Assembly (NCBI GenBank): GCA_016987375.1
Contig: PJRA01000196.1
Coordinates: 1,222,140 to 1,286,139, forward strand
Direction: 5' to 3'
DNA from: Brachionus koreanus
Lineage: Eukaryota; Rotifera; Eurotatoria; Ploima; Brachionidae
DNA: 64,000 bases
Part shown: piece by piece, positions 47,736 to 57,966 of the stretch
Layout of the letters: every line of letters begins with the position of its first letter
Numbering within the stretch: the first letter of the stretch is position 1
Notes under the pieces: model-generated
Seen by the model: the letters and a program-made list of their open reading frames with translations, nothing else
Told to the model about the DNA's origin: nothing
The model's database searches: none
Made by a program: the position numbers and the translations under genes

Positions 47736-48306
47736 CCCAGTCAAGCTAAAAACGATGATTTCATGGATGTTTCATGTATGAATCATCTTTTTTTTTTACA
47801 TGAAAAATGCTTTTCCATTAAAACCAAAAATTTTCATTTTATTCTTAAAGAACATTTAGGATTGACCCAATCATCAAAATTTTTCATCTTTATTTCATGT
47901 TTTCATCTTTGTTTTCTACTAGTCTATTTATAGGACTATTAAGTAATTCTAAAATAAATAGCTTAAAGAATAAAAAATTAAAAAGTCCTTCTAGTGAGAA
48001 AATGTGTATTGATGTTCGTTTCAAATCAAACATGTTGATAAATTCTGAATTATAGTTAGAAAATTTTAAAAAATCTCTTGGTTTTAAATTCTTTATTTAT
48101 TATAATTCCTAAAATTGCTTGAAAAATAAAAAAAAATATTATTTAATAATGAAATAAATTTAGATGTAATTAAGAAAGTTTTCATCAATTATTTTCGATA
48201 AAAAATACTAATTTTCATCGTCGAAATTAGATGAAATTGTTCTTAACTCATTAATGATTCATCTATCAATTTTCATCGATTTATCATCGTTTTTTTTGTT
48301 ACTGGG
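47736..48306. mobile_element. 571-bp MITE with CCCAGT ends and TA target duplication
   Basis: The left end is TA|CCCAGTCAAGCTAAAAACGATGA and the right end, reversed, is TA|CCCAGTAACAAAAAAAACGATGA. The shared pattern is CCCAGT..A then AAAACGATGAT. TA flanks both ends (47734-47735 and 48307-48308), as expected for a Tc1/mariner-type element. The interior is non-coding and rich in TTTCATC/GATGAA words. Confidence 0.7.
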
Positions 48307-48389
48307 TAATTCTTATCATAATGGAACAACAAAGTATGATCTTTTTATTTTTTTCTACTACATATTTAATTGTATTAAACATTTCTATA

Positions 48390-48475
48390 ATCGCATGCGG
48401 GTTGAAAAGAAGATTTTAGACCATTCTGAACTTCCCAAGGGTCACGGCTCTTAAATTATTATTTAAATAAAAATT
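48390..48475 (+). repeat. Family D-like retroelement end
   Basis: GCATGCGGGTTGAAAAGAAG then ATTTTAGACCATTCTGAACTTCCCAAGG, followed by an A/T-rich tail. It resembles the 3' part of the repeats at 13475 and 15722. Confidence 0.4.
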
Positions 48476-49055
48476 AGGTCTTTTAGAAATGTAATCTTTG
48501 ATTTCGTTTGCGATAAGTTCATGTTGAGCTCTCATTTTCATTAATTTTATGAATAACTGGTCTGATCTGTTTATATTAAAATCGATCTGTCTTCTATTTT
48601 TTCAATTTTATTACTCTCAGAATCCTGTTATGCAAATTTTGTAGATTTAGCTTTATTTTTTTGGTTCCCGAATTTAAAATAATCAAACAACAAGCGGATC
48701 AGCTTTTTGTAGAGGGTTAAATGGATTCTTGGAGATGAACTCCATTTAAAGCTTATAATTTTGCAAATTAGATTAATTTTTGATGTATGCTTTTTCATGA
48801 CGTCTTGTAAATGTACTTTATAGTTAAGTTTTGGATCCAGTTTGGTGCCTTAAAAAAGGTAAGATTCGGCTTAAATGGTATTTCTTCTTGGTCGATTTTA
48901 AGATTGAGCTTGAATTGTCTTTCGTAATTGCTTTTGACACCAGCTCTGTTGCTAATAGTGTAGTGTGTTTTTGTTATATTTATTCTAAAGTCAAATTTTT
49001 TTACTAAACTCTACGATTTTCTCTATTGCAGCTTATAGGAGACGCTCAATTTCTT
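48440..49055 (-). pseudogene. Decayed LINE ORF2 fragment
   Basis: The minus strand reads FDFRINITKTHYTISNRAGV then KSNYERQFKLNLKIDQEEIP and FKPNLTFL (48850-49040). In another frame follow DPKLNYKVHLQDVMKKH, then SKINLICKI and KWSSSPRIHLTLYKKLIRLL (48690-48850). This is the region after the YADD box through the thumb (F....N..KT..........LG..LD..L....H......K......L). At least one frameshift separates the halves. Confidence 0.8.
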
Positions 49056-49059
49056 TGGC

Positions 49060-51280
49060 ATGTTTTATTTAATTTTATCTCATTTTTTATACCCTTTTAA
49101 TGACTCATAAATTGAAAAACGAAGCTTCCCTAAAATATATATTCAATTAAAAAAAATGAAAATAATTATGAATACTACAAATATTTTAGTAGCTAAATAG
49201 TAGTTTATTTCTTTTTTTTGTAGTCCGATAAATTTGTCAGTTTTCTTTTTGAAGCTTATTTTGTCTCTACTGAAATCATTCAATTGTTTACCACTATTTT
49301 CGACAAAAATTCTCTCCGTGATTGATCTTTGAAATTTGTTTAACTAATCTGTGTTTCTTTACACGAATATCCATTGTTGAGCTTTCGAAAATTTGACTAT
49401 GCTAGTCAAATAAAAACAAATAATAAAGTTTTCAAATGATTCTTTTAGGGTTAAAAATTTCACAGCCATAATTAGAGCAACGAAAAATAAAAGAATTTAA
49501 TAAAATAATTAAGAATTAGTTTAATTTAAATTTTTTTGAAATAATTTTTTTCTAAGATTTAAAAAAGTGAAGTTAAACTTTTAGTACAGAATATGCAAAA
49601 TAAATCTGATGTTTTAGGTTAAAACAAAAATATTTTTTCACTCTCTTTATTGTCCCAGCAGGGTCAATAATTTATGTATCCTTATTTCGTATTAGACTCT
49701 ATAATTAGGACTTTAAAAATTTAGGCAAAGTGAAAATTTTTATAAAAAAATCCTAAATGGGCAATTAAATATAAATGCATTATTTAGAAATTGAAATACT
49801 TTTTCAATCGTTTAAAATTTTTTTTAAATTTTACAAAAAATTTTAAATCTGCGATGAAATTTAATTGCGCATTTAAAATTTTTTGATTAAATTTGAAAAA
49901 TAAAATTTAATATAAAAAAAATTTCCAAAATTTTTGTTCTGTGTACAATATTTTTTGAATTTTCATTAAATTAAATATCTACAAAATTCTGTCTTGAAAA
50001 TTTCAAATTACTAAGTGACAGAATATATTCGAATTTTGAAATTAAGTTTTAAATATCTTTAGTTATAAATATCTATAAATTTTAACAATCAAATTTTTTT
50101 TTCAAAAAGATTAAAATAAGATTCGAAAGCCAGGGCTTTCTTACAGTCAACAATTAATAGAAATTAAAAATTTTAGAGTTTTGAATAAATTAAACTTTTT
50201 TGTTGATAAATTTTTTGAATTTTTCTATTGTAGAATGTATGGGAATATCAAATTATTCTTCATTTTTTTTGCAATTTTTTGATTTCGTATTTTCTATTGA
50301 TTAGATTTTGGTCAATTATTTTTCTATTTCTCAATTGGGAGTGATCTTATTCTAGCATATTATTTTGAATTTTTGCTGAATAAATTCAGTGCTGTCCATG
50401 CAGTCAGAGCTCAGACAAAGGCAAAGAGTTTAAATTCAAAAATCATAATGTTTAAAGATTCAAATTTCTTACAAGATTTAATTTTAATTTTAAAGATTAC
50501 TTTAAATTATGGTATGAAAAAAAAATATTTTTGATTTTTAATTTAAGTTTTTAAAGTAAAATTTTCTGCTTAAATTATGAATTTCTAATAATATTAACAA
50601 TCAGACTTATTCTAATAAATTATACGTAAAATTAGCCTAAAAGGAAGGACTATGCTTCCTTCCAACTGGCTTTTTTTTCTTAAAACCTATTCTGTCCTAG
50701 TGGATAATGGGGAGGAGCTCCTCTCCTTTTCAAGAGCCTTTTTGAGCAACAGATCCGATCTGACACAGAGGCTCCTGCATCGAGTTGGATTTAGTACAAT
50801 TTTATAACTATTTTTTTATTTACTAGCATTCGATTAATTACAAATAAAAAAATTCCAAAAAATTTACATTCCAATTTATTCATTAACTTCTATTATTAGC
50901 TTACTTTATTCTTGTTTACTTTTTAAAAAGTTTACCAAAAAAAATTTAACTTTTAATTAGAATCTATATTAATTAATATGGTCAAAAATCTCTCAAGTGA
51001 AAATTCCTTCATAACAAAACTAGAAACTGCTTCTTTCAAACGTCTGTCTTTTCCGTCTTACACCGCCAATATTTTGAATTGGTTTTAATAAATAAAATAA
51101 ATGGTTATGTCGAACCAAAGTGTCTCCATCATTAATGTAGAAAAAATCAGTTTTATCATCCATTTTTTTAAATAAAATTTAGAACAAAAATTTTGAACAT
51201 ATAAATACTTTACTTTGTCATAATAGTTATAAAATTGGAGAGTAAATTTTGCAAAAAGTTAGAAATTTAAAAAACTCGTA
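49060..51280. other. AT-rich intergenic stretch, no gene seen
   Basis: Poly-A/T sequence apart from a family C copy (50640) followed by a GC-richer block at 50690-50790 (GGGGAGGAGCTCCTCTCC is a near-palindrome at 50709-50726), which is probably also a repeat. Confidence 0.4.
50640..50678 (+). repeat. Dispersed repeat, family C, copy 5
   Basis: AAAAGGAAGGACTATGCTTC then CTTCCAACTGGC. Diverged member. Confidence 0.5.
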
Positions 51281-51299
51281 TTTATAAGTAAGTAAAACT

Positions 51300-51563
51300 G
51301 TTAATAATTGGAAAGTAAGTTAAGTAAAATAAGTAAATAAAAAAATAGTTAATAAATAGGAGGAGACCATCGAGTTGATCATCTACACTGAAAATTTTAC
51401 CCAGTCGAAACCGGCCCCCCATTTTTTTTTGATGAAAAGGGTTTAAAACATGCGCCCCGTATTGCAGAGACATTTTGAAGATTTTTCCACCCTCAGTGGG
51501 TTTTGAACCCTCCACCCTCTGCTTGCATGACTAACACACAAACCACTCGGCTATACGGGCTCT
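51300..51563 (-). mobile_element. tRNA-derived SINE
   Basis: On the minus strand the element starts near GAGCCCGTATAGCCGAGTGG. TAGCCGAGTGG (51543-51553) fits the Pol III A box and GGTTCAAAACC (51499-51509) the B box, 33 bases apart, as in a Ser/Leu-type tRNA gene. The acceptor stem does not close, so it is not a working tRNA. A GC-rich body (CCGGTTTCGACTGGGT, GGTCTCCTCC) and an A/T-rich tail down to about 51300 follow. The tRNA of origin is not certain. Confidence 0.7.
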
Positions 51564-51599
51564 CCAACTGGCTTTAAATCCATCTAAATTTTAAATAAA

Positions 51600-54500
51600 T
51601 GAGTTAAAGAATAAAAATTTAGATAGAATTTAAATTCAAAATATTGTTTTTTTAAATTTGGGAATGCAACTGTGATTATTGATTTTGTAAATTGTAGTTA
51701 TCTCGAATGACCTAGAGAAAGAATTAAATAAAAATTTATTTAAAGTTTTAGGCTTTAAGATTAAAAAAAGATAACAGTTGAATAAAATTTAGCTCTTTGC
51801 TAACAAGGTTAATAGCTAATTTTTTTGCTAAAGGTTTGTATTTTTGTTTTTTGAACGAATATAAATAGACTTAAATGCGCACTACTTATGAGTTGTATTA
51901 CATAAATTCATCAAGTGTCAAGATGATCATTATAGTAATTCCAAAAATAAAAACGTCTCTGGAATAAATTAATTAATAATATTCATATTTTTTTTTGTTT
52001 TGAATATAAATTTTAGAAAAAAAAAACTAAGAGAGCATCTGTCATCTCATTTGCGAACTTATCACTGAGCAAAAACCAAACAAAACAAAACAAAAAAGAA
52101 AAAAATTAAAATAAATAAAAAACTATCAAGAGAATTCGCAAAAGTTTTCTATAAGTGTTGAATATTGGTTTTTTTAATTAATCGATAAGTTTCAAAATCA
52201 ATAATAATAGAGTAATGTCATTCGATAAATTGAAAAATAAAAACATTTCAGACATAATTATAAGTCTTAAGATAAGTATTGAATTTCAAGATTTTTAGCT
52301 GAATTAAGGAAGTACTGTAAAACTTTATTAATCAAAACCGGATTAAATAGGAAAGAAATAGCTCGCAATAAATCCAATTTTGGCTCGCTGCGAGATTATT
52401 TCGAGCATCTCTCTGTTAGAAACTCTAAACTTATGTTGCACACTCCTATCATTTCAAACATGCTGATGATGATTCTATGCGAAGCACAGTTGTTGCGCTT
52501 TCGTGCTAATTTTATTTTCAGCGCGCATTCCAATGATAAGGTTATTAGTATTTAATCACTGAACTATGAAATATCATTTATTCGGCTTATTTTCACAAGC
52601 ATTTGCTATGCTATGTTTATCTCTTTTATGAAAGCCTACACTAATCAATCAATGCCACGAACACAAACATTATAATCAATAAATCGAATTCTCTGATCAA
52701 TATCAGAAATCCGAGATAACCAATAGAATACTATTAATGTAGTTTGAATACTCTAGTTTTACAACTATTTTATTTCTTTTTTTCTTCTTTATTTAGTTCT
52801 AGCTACGAGAACACCATTCATTTAATGTTTGTTAGCATTTCCACTCTATAATTTTGTTAATTGTTTTTAAAATTTAGTCTGTTTAAATCTATCATCAACA
52901 AAAAAATTGTTTCTGTGTAACAAAAATACCAGAACATTTCCATTTTACTCTTTTAATTTAGTTTCATTTTTAATTAATAAATTTACCAAGTTCTTTAAAT
53001 AAGACATTAATGAAGATTTTTTAGATTTATCTGCATCGAAAATGGCAGACGAGTAACCATTTTATACTGAACCAGTAGTACTTGTGTACACAGAATGAGA
53101 AAGATGCAAGAATTTTATATTCTCTAATTGTTAAATATTTTAAAGTAAAAAGTCTAGATCAAATTAACACTGAATAAATAACAAAATACTTAGATATATG
53201 ACTTAGGATTGATTATAATAAAATGTGTAATTAATTTTCATAGACTCAAGTCTTCAAGTCTCAGAAAAAAAATATAGATAAAATAAATTTAAAAATTTAA
53301 CCAGATAGTTTTAAAGCCATTGTTATTTTAGTTATTGAAGTAAAAATAAATGGTTTTAAAGCAGTTTCAATAATAGTGCGCTTGTTTTGAAGAGTATTTT
53401 TTATGCAACTGAGAGAAAATTTTCATACAAAAAAATTAAGGAAATATTTCAGCTTATTAGCTATCCTTATTTACATTACATATAAAGAAAATATAAATAA
53501 AAAGGTTAATCAAATGTATACTTTAATTATATTTAAAAATAAATTGCAAGATAAAAATTAAAATGCTTGTTAAATTGATTACGAGAATGCTGTTTAAATA
53601 GAAAGACAATGTGCACCTTTTCTTTATGTTTTCGTTAAATTATCAGAGAAAAAATGATTAAAATTAACAAAATTTTTTTTACTTATTTGTTTATCTATAC
53701 GAAGAAGAAGAACTAGGTCTCCTTTCAAATAAAACTATTTTTTAAAAAAATTAATGTTATTAAAAGGGGAAGTCTAAATTGAACAGTTATTTTACAAGAA
53801 ATATGGTTTTAAAATTGAAAATGAAAACAACTTGTAATTTTATTTACTTTTTCAGCTTAAATCGTTGAAGTAATGTGAAAAAAATTTAAAAAAAAAAAGA
53901 AAATTTTTTTTTCAAGAAAATAATTAGAGAAAAATTGATTTTCTAACAAAATTGTTTTATTATTTTTAATTATGAAAATATTAATTTATTATCTTTGGTG
54001 ATAATATTCTGATCTAATGATAACAAATAAATTTAATTTTCAATAATATTCAATAAAAGCTTAATTATTTGTTTTCAAAGTCATCAATAATTAATTATTT
54101 AAAAAAAAAAAGTTAGACATTAGTTAAAAAGAAAATCCATCGAGTGTAAAATATCATCTATTTAATTTTAATTTTATGCTTGACATAAGAAAAAAAATAT
54201 GTTAAAAACGAATGATTACAAGTGATTTTTATTATTTTTTAAATGCATTAAGTATTAAGCCTAAAATTTATTAATATATTCAATAAATTGTCATTTAAAA
54301 ATCCAAGATTATTTTATCTTTTTTTTTTAATCTTATAATTAAAATTATTTTAAATATTTAATCAAAATAAAAAGAGAAAAGATATTTTTTTGTTTCAAAA
54401 TTGTCCGTTGTATCGCTAAAATTCACGTTGAAATTGATTTGAGCGCCTAAACGGATAGTAATGATGAAAAAAAATCAATAATTTTATTAATTAAGGAAGA

Positions 54501-55060
54501 ATGGAAAGAAAAAAGTTGAGCGTAAATACGTGCCATTTTTAGGATAATGTTATCTTGAAAGTTATCAGTGAAAAAAATATCAGGAAAATAGCGAAAAAGA
54601 GAGACAGAGAGAAAAGGAGCTTCATGAAATCGTTTACTTTCATTCAAAGCCCTTCACTAAAAGTCAATTTAAATTATAGGTAATTGAATAGATAATTAAA
54701 GGCTTCTAATCTATTTTGTTTGATTTAAGCCGTCTGTCATTCGTGATATTCATTTATTGATTAGCTTCAACCTATCACAAACATCTAACCGAATTTTCTA
54801 TCTCTTCTCCTAATCTTATCTACTCTCAATTCTCAACTAGGCTCTAATCAATTACATTCATAATATAAATATTCTAAATATTCTACAAACAGGTTTCCAT
54901 TTACGCTCAATTAATCCCAAATTAATCATTAACTTAATCAAGCGTTACATCCTACATTTCTTGTATTTATACTCTAAATTTAACGTTACACCAAAACTAA
55001 ACTAAACAAACATACAATTTCCATAATAAAATTTAAAAGTTTTAATTCAAACTTTGATTA
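51600..55060. other. Intergenic stretch, no gene seen
   Basis: Mostly A/T-rich. 52020-52720 and 54690-54960 are more complex and lie upstream of the membrane-protein gene, where control sequence might sit. No TE or RNA gene was recognised. Confidence 0.35.
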
Positions 55061-55077
55061 ATTTTAGATAATTTCTA

Positions 55078-55674
55078 ATGAATAGTGTTCAGCAAAAACC
55101 GTTAATAAACATGTACGAAGAGTCACGTGTTTGGTGCCAACTGGACTCTGCTGACTACTGTCCTCTAATCATAGTTCTCATGTCATCAATTATATTTCTA
55201 AGCTGTGTACTTATAGTATATTTGTGTGCCAGAACAAGCTTTAGGTGTATAAGATGTAAACGAATGAATACAGACACAGATTCAACTTTACAATTAGATC
55301 GATCTAGTCTAAACATACCTTCAATTTCGAATCAAGTGAATGAGACCCGTCCTGTCTTTAGCAAAGCACAGAGACCGCCACCAAGTTACGAAGAGTCTTT
55401 GGGCAAGAACAGATTCAATCGAGTTATTCGCACATATCCTAGACAAAAGCCTTCTGCGCAAGTCAATTCAGCTTTTAGCTTAGAAAGTGAAAGGCAAAGT
55501 GTTGTTTTCCCTGAATATACATGTCTTAGTTTAGTCACTCAATCTTCAACAATGCCTAGACCAAATTGTCAGGTAATAGTCGCTGATGGTTTGTTTCAGA
55601 ACGATGAAGTACCTCCCTCTTATGAAGTTGTTATGTCGCGAACTGAAAGAGATCAAGATGTTGTTTATTTTTGA
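55078..55674 (+). CDS. Small single-pass membrane protein with two PPxY motifs
   Basis: Single-exon frame of 198 residues. Residues 1-27 are polar and hold two Cys (VWCQLDSADYC). One membrane span follows (residues ~28-50, PLIIVLMSSIIFLSCVLIVY). A Cys/Arg cluster comes next (CARTSFRCIRCKR), then a Ser-rich cytoplasmic tail. The tail has two PPxY sites, PPPSYEES and PPSYEVV, which bind WW domains of NEDD4-family ubiquitin ligases; proteins of this plan (NDFIP, PRRG, VOPP/WBP1-like) recruit or adapt such ligases at membranes. I cannot place it in a named family. The orientation, short N terminus outside, follows from the positive cluster after the span. An acceptor-like TTAATTTTAG ends 10 bases before the ATG. 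AATAAA at 55822-55827. Confidence 0.82.
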   Translation: MNSVQQKPLINMYEESRVWCQLDSADYCPLIIVLMSSIIFLSCVLIVYLCARTSFRCIRCKRMNTDTDSTLQLDRSSLNIPSISNQVNETRPVFSKAQRPPPSYEESLGKNRFNRVIRTYPRQKPSAQVNSAFSLESERQSVVFPEYTCLSLVTQSSTMPRPNCQVIVADGLFQNDEVPPSYEVVMSRTERDQDVVYF

Positions 55675-55849
55675 GATTCTTTATTACCCCTGATTAAAAC
55701 TAGTCATTTTTTATTAATTTTTCTTCTTTCATCAACAAAATCTCACGTCTTCCAAGTGTTGTACATAATTATTTACATTATTTCGAGTTTACTTTACTTA
55801 TTGTGTAATATTAATTCACTTAATAAAATTATAAATTAACCACTTTTTT

Positions 55850-57205
55850 GATTTTCTACTTATGGTTATCTAAAGATGAAAGATAAAGCCAATTTTAAAT
55901 AAAATTATATTTTGGCGAATCATGAATTATGAATTAGAATTTTTTACAGGAACAATAAATTTACTTTTAAAATTATTGACTGATCTGATGCTTCAAGTAA
56001 GTCGCCGAGGAGGCTTACCAATACTCAAATTAAATCTAATCTGGAGTTAGAAAATAAAGGTGTGATAATTTTATATGTTGTTAAAGGAATCGAACAAAAT
56101 GGAAATAGGGAACTGTAAGTTGTTATTAACCATCTTGCTTTGATGGCCACGCGATTTTATCTTTTTCAAAAAAAAAATTGCTACTCTATCGCCTCTACTG
56201 ATGCAAACTAACACTTGTTCAAAAAGAGTTTTTTATTTTTGAACAAGCTTTTATTCAAATCAGTGATGTTGACTTTGTATAAATTAATTGATATAAACAG
56301 GAAATATTATATGAGTTTTTTTTCAAATGTTAAAATTTGTTTCTTATAATTTAAAATTTTGTAACATTTATAGTTTCATAAATAGTCAAAGTTTATAAGT
56401 AAAATTTGAAAAATGCACCTCATTCCAGAATAGCATTTAGTTAAACCTTTAAAATTTTTTAGACACATTTAATTAAATAACAAAATAAATTAATTTTTTT
56501 AACAAGATACAAAAATTACATTAAAAAAAGTAACCAATATTAAAATCTGGAAGAAAAAAATTTTATTACCCCCTTTTTTTAACCATGAAATTTTATTTGA
56601 AAAAAAAATCATAAATAAAGTAATAAAAGAATTATTTAATTTTACATTTATCAAGACAACATCAATATCTTATTTTAAAATTTTAAATAAAAAATTCATT
56701 TTATTTATTCACTAATGTTTATATAATAATTTTTAAATTTAAAAAAAAGATCTATTTTTTTTTAACAGTAACTTCTAAAAGTAAATTCGAACACTAAATA
56801 TTTTTTTAAATTTTAACCAAATGATAAAAATATTTAAATGAAAAAATCAAAGCCAAATGTGATTTAATGAATTGTTGAAGACTTCACGTATGGGTGCTTG
56901 AGCCTTACGGTTTATACTTAAAGTTAGATACATTTTATTGATATGGTTGGATTTTTTAATGAAAAAGGTTTATAATTATGGTTTAAACATTTAATAAATT
57001 TTATTCGAGATAATTAGAATACAAAAGAGAGAATTATTAGTAATAATAATATAACAAAAAGAGAAAAATAAAAATTTATTACAACGCATGTTTCACTAGT
57101 TCTTAACTGAAGTTAAGCTCTACTAAAATTATGCTATTAGAGTGACTAGCTAAGGTTTAGTCCGCAACAGAATGTCTAAATTAAATTGAATAATACATTA
57201 AAATA
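55850..57205. other. AT-rich intergenic stretch, no gene seen
   Basis: No gene or clear repeat. 55985-56160 is slightly more complex (CAAGTAAGTCGCCGAGGAGG) and unassigned. Confidence 0.4.
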
Positions 57206-57213
57206 AGTGTTTT

Positions 57214-57423
57214 TTAATTTAGATCGAGAAGTTCGACATGGAAAACAAGAGTATCATTTGGTGAAATGACACCAGCTGTAGTCTAAACTCAATCGACTCT
57301 AGAGTTGAATTTGAATCCGACTACTTGGTGCAAATAGCCGGTGTAGTGAACAGTTACTTTTTACTGACGTTGTGGATACAATTTGCCATCATCTTGTCCT
57401 GTAACTTATTTTGTAACTCCCAT
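57214..57423 (-). pseudogene. Processed-type pseudogene of an FKBP12-like peptidyl-prolyl isomerase
   Basis: One continuous minus-strand frame of 70 codons, ATG to TAA, reads MGVTK-stop-VTGQDDGKLYPQRQ-stop-KVTVHYTGYL, then GFKFNSRVD-stop, and finally TTAGVISPNDTLVFHVELLDLN. This matches the two ends of FKBP12 (MGV....I..GDG..FP..G..V.VHYTG.L..G..FDSS and G.IPP..TLVF.VELL.L). About forty central codons, including most of the drug-binding pocket and active site, are deleted. Four in-frame stops lie before the terminal TAA. No introns interrupt it, as in a retrocopy; the parent gene is not in the window. Confidence 0.85.
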
Positions 57424-57449
57424 TGTGTTTTGTTTATATGGCGATTAAA

Positions 57450-57960
57450 AAGTGGCTTTGATATTCAATATTTCTGATCTATTAAAATGTAATACAATAT
57501 CTTCTATTTATCATTTACTTCCACATTTTTCGAAATTAGATCTTATGCTAGTTAATAGAATTCTAAAGAATATCACACTTTTTTAAATTTTATACTCTCT
57601 ATTTTTATTTAAAAAATAGCAATAAAATAAAAAAAATCTTTTTTGTTTAAATAGGTTTTTTAAATGATTGAAAAAAACATCCAATAAATAAAAACTTTTT
57701 ATAAATTTTTAAATATATGAATTAATGAATTTTATTCAGCTATGACTGTTTGAAAACAGAAAATAAAATTTTTCCGAAGCCATAAAAAAAATGACCAAAA
57801 ATATTTTGTTAACAAGATTATGATTAAAAAAAGTGATTTTTATTTCCATGGAAACTAAACTACAAATTAAAAAATTTAAATGTAAAATTAATAAATAATA
57901 AAAAAAATTTAAACTTACCAAAATATTCGATAGATATTTGGCTGTTCAATTTAATTTATT
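57450..57960. other. AT-rich stretch before the ankyrin/EF-hand gene
   Basis: Nothing coding. Unlike the other genes here there is no AG acceptor close to the next ATG. Confidence 0.4.
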
Positions 57961-57966
57961 GATACC

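Noticed and set aside
51282..51515. 77-codon minus-strand ORF
   Set aside because: It lies within the SINE; the translation reflects the repeat and has no protein signature.
51485..51562. Functional tRNA-Ser/Leu gene on the minus strand
   Set aside because: A and B boxes fit, but the 3' side does not pair with GAGCCCG and a SINE-like body follows.
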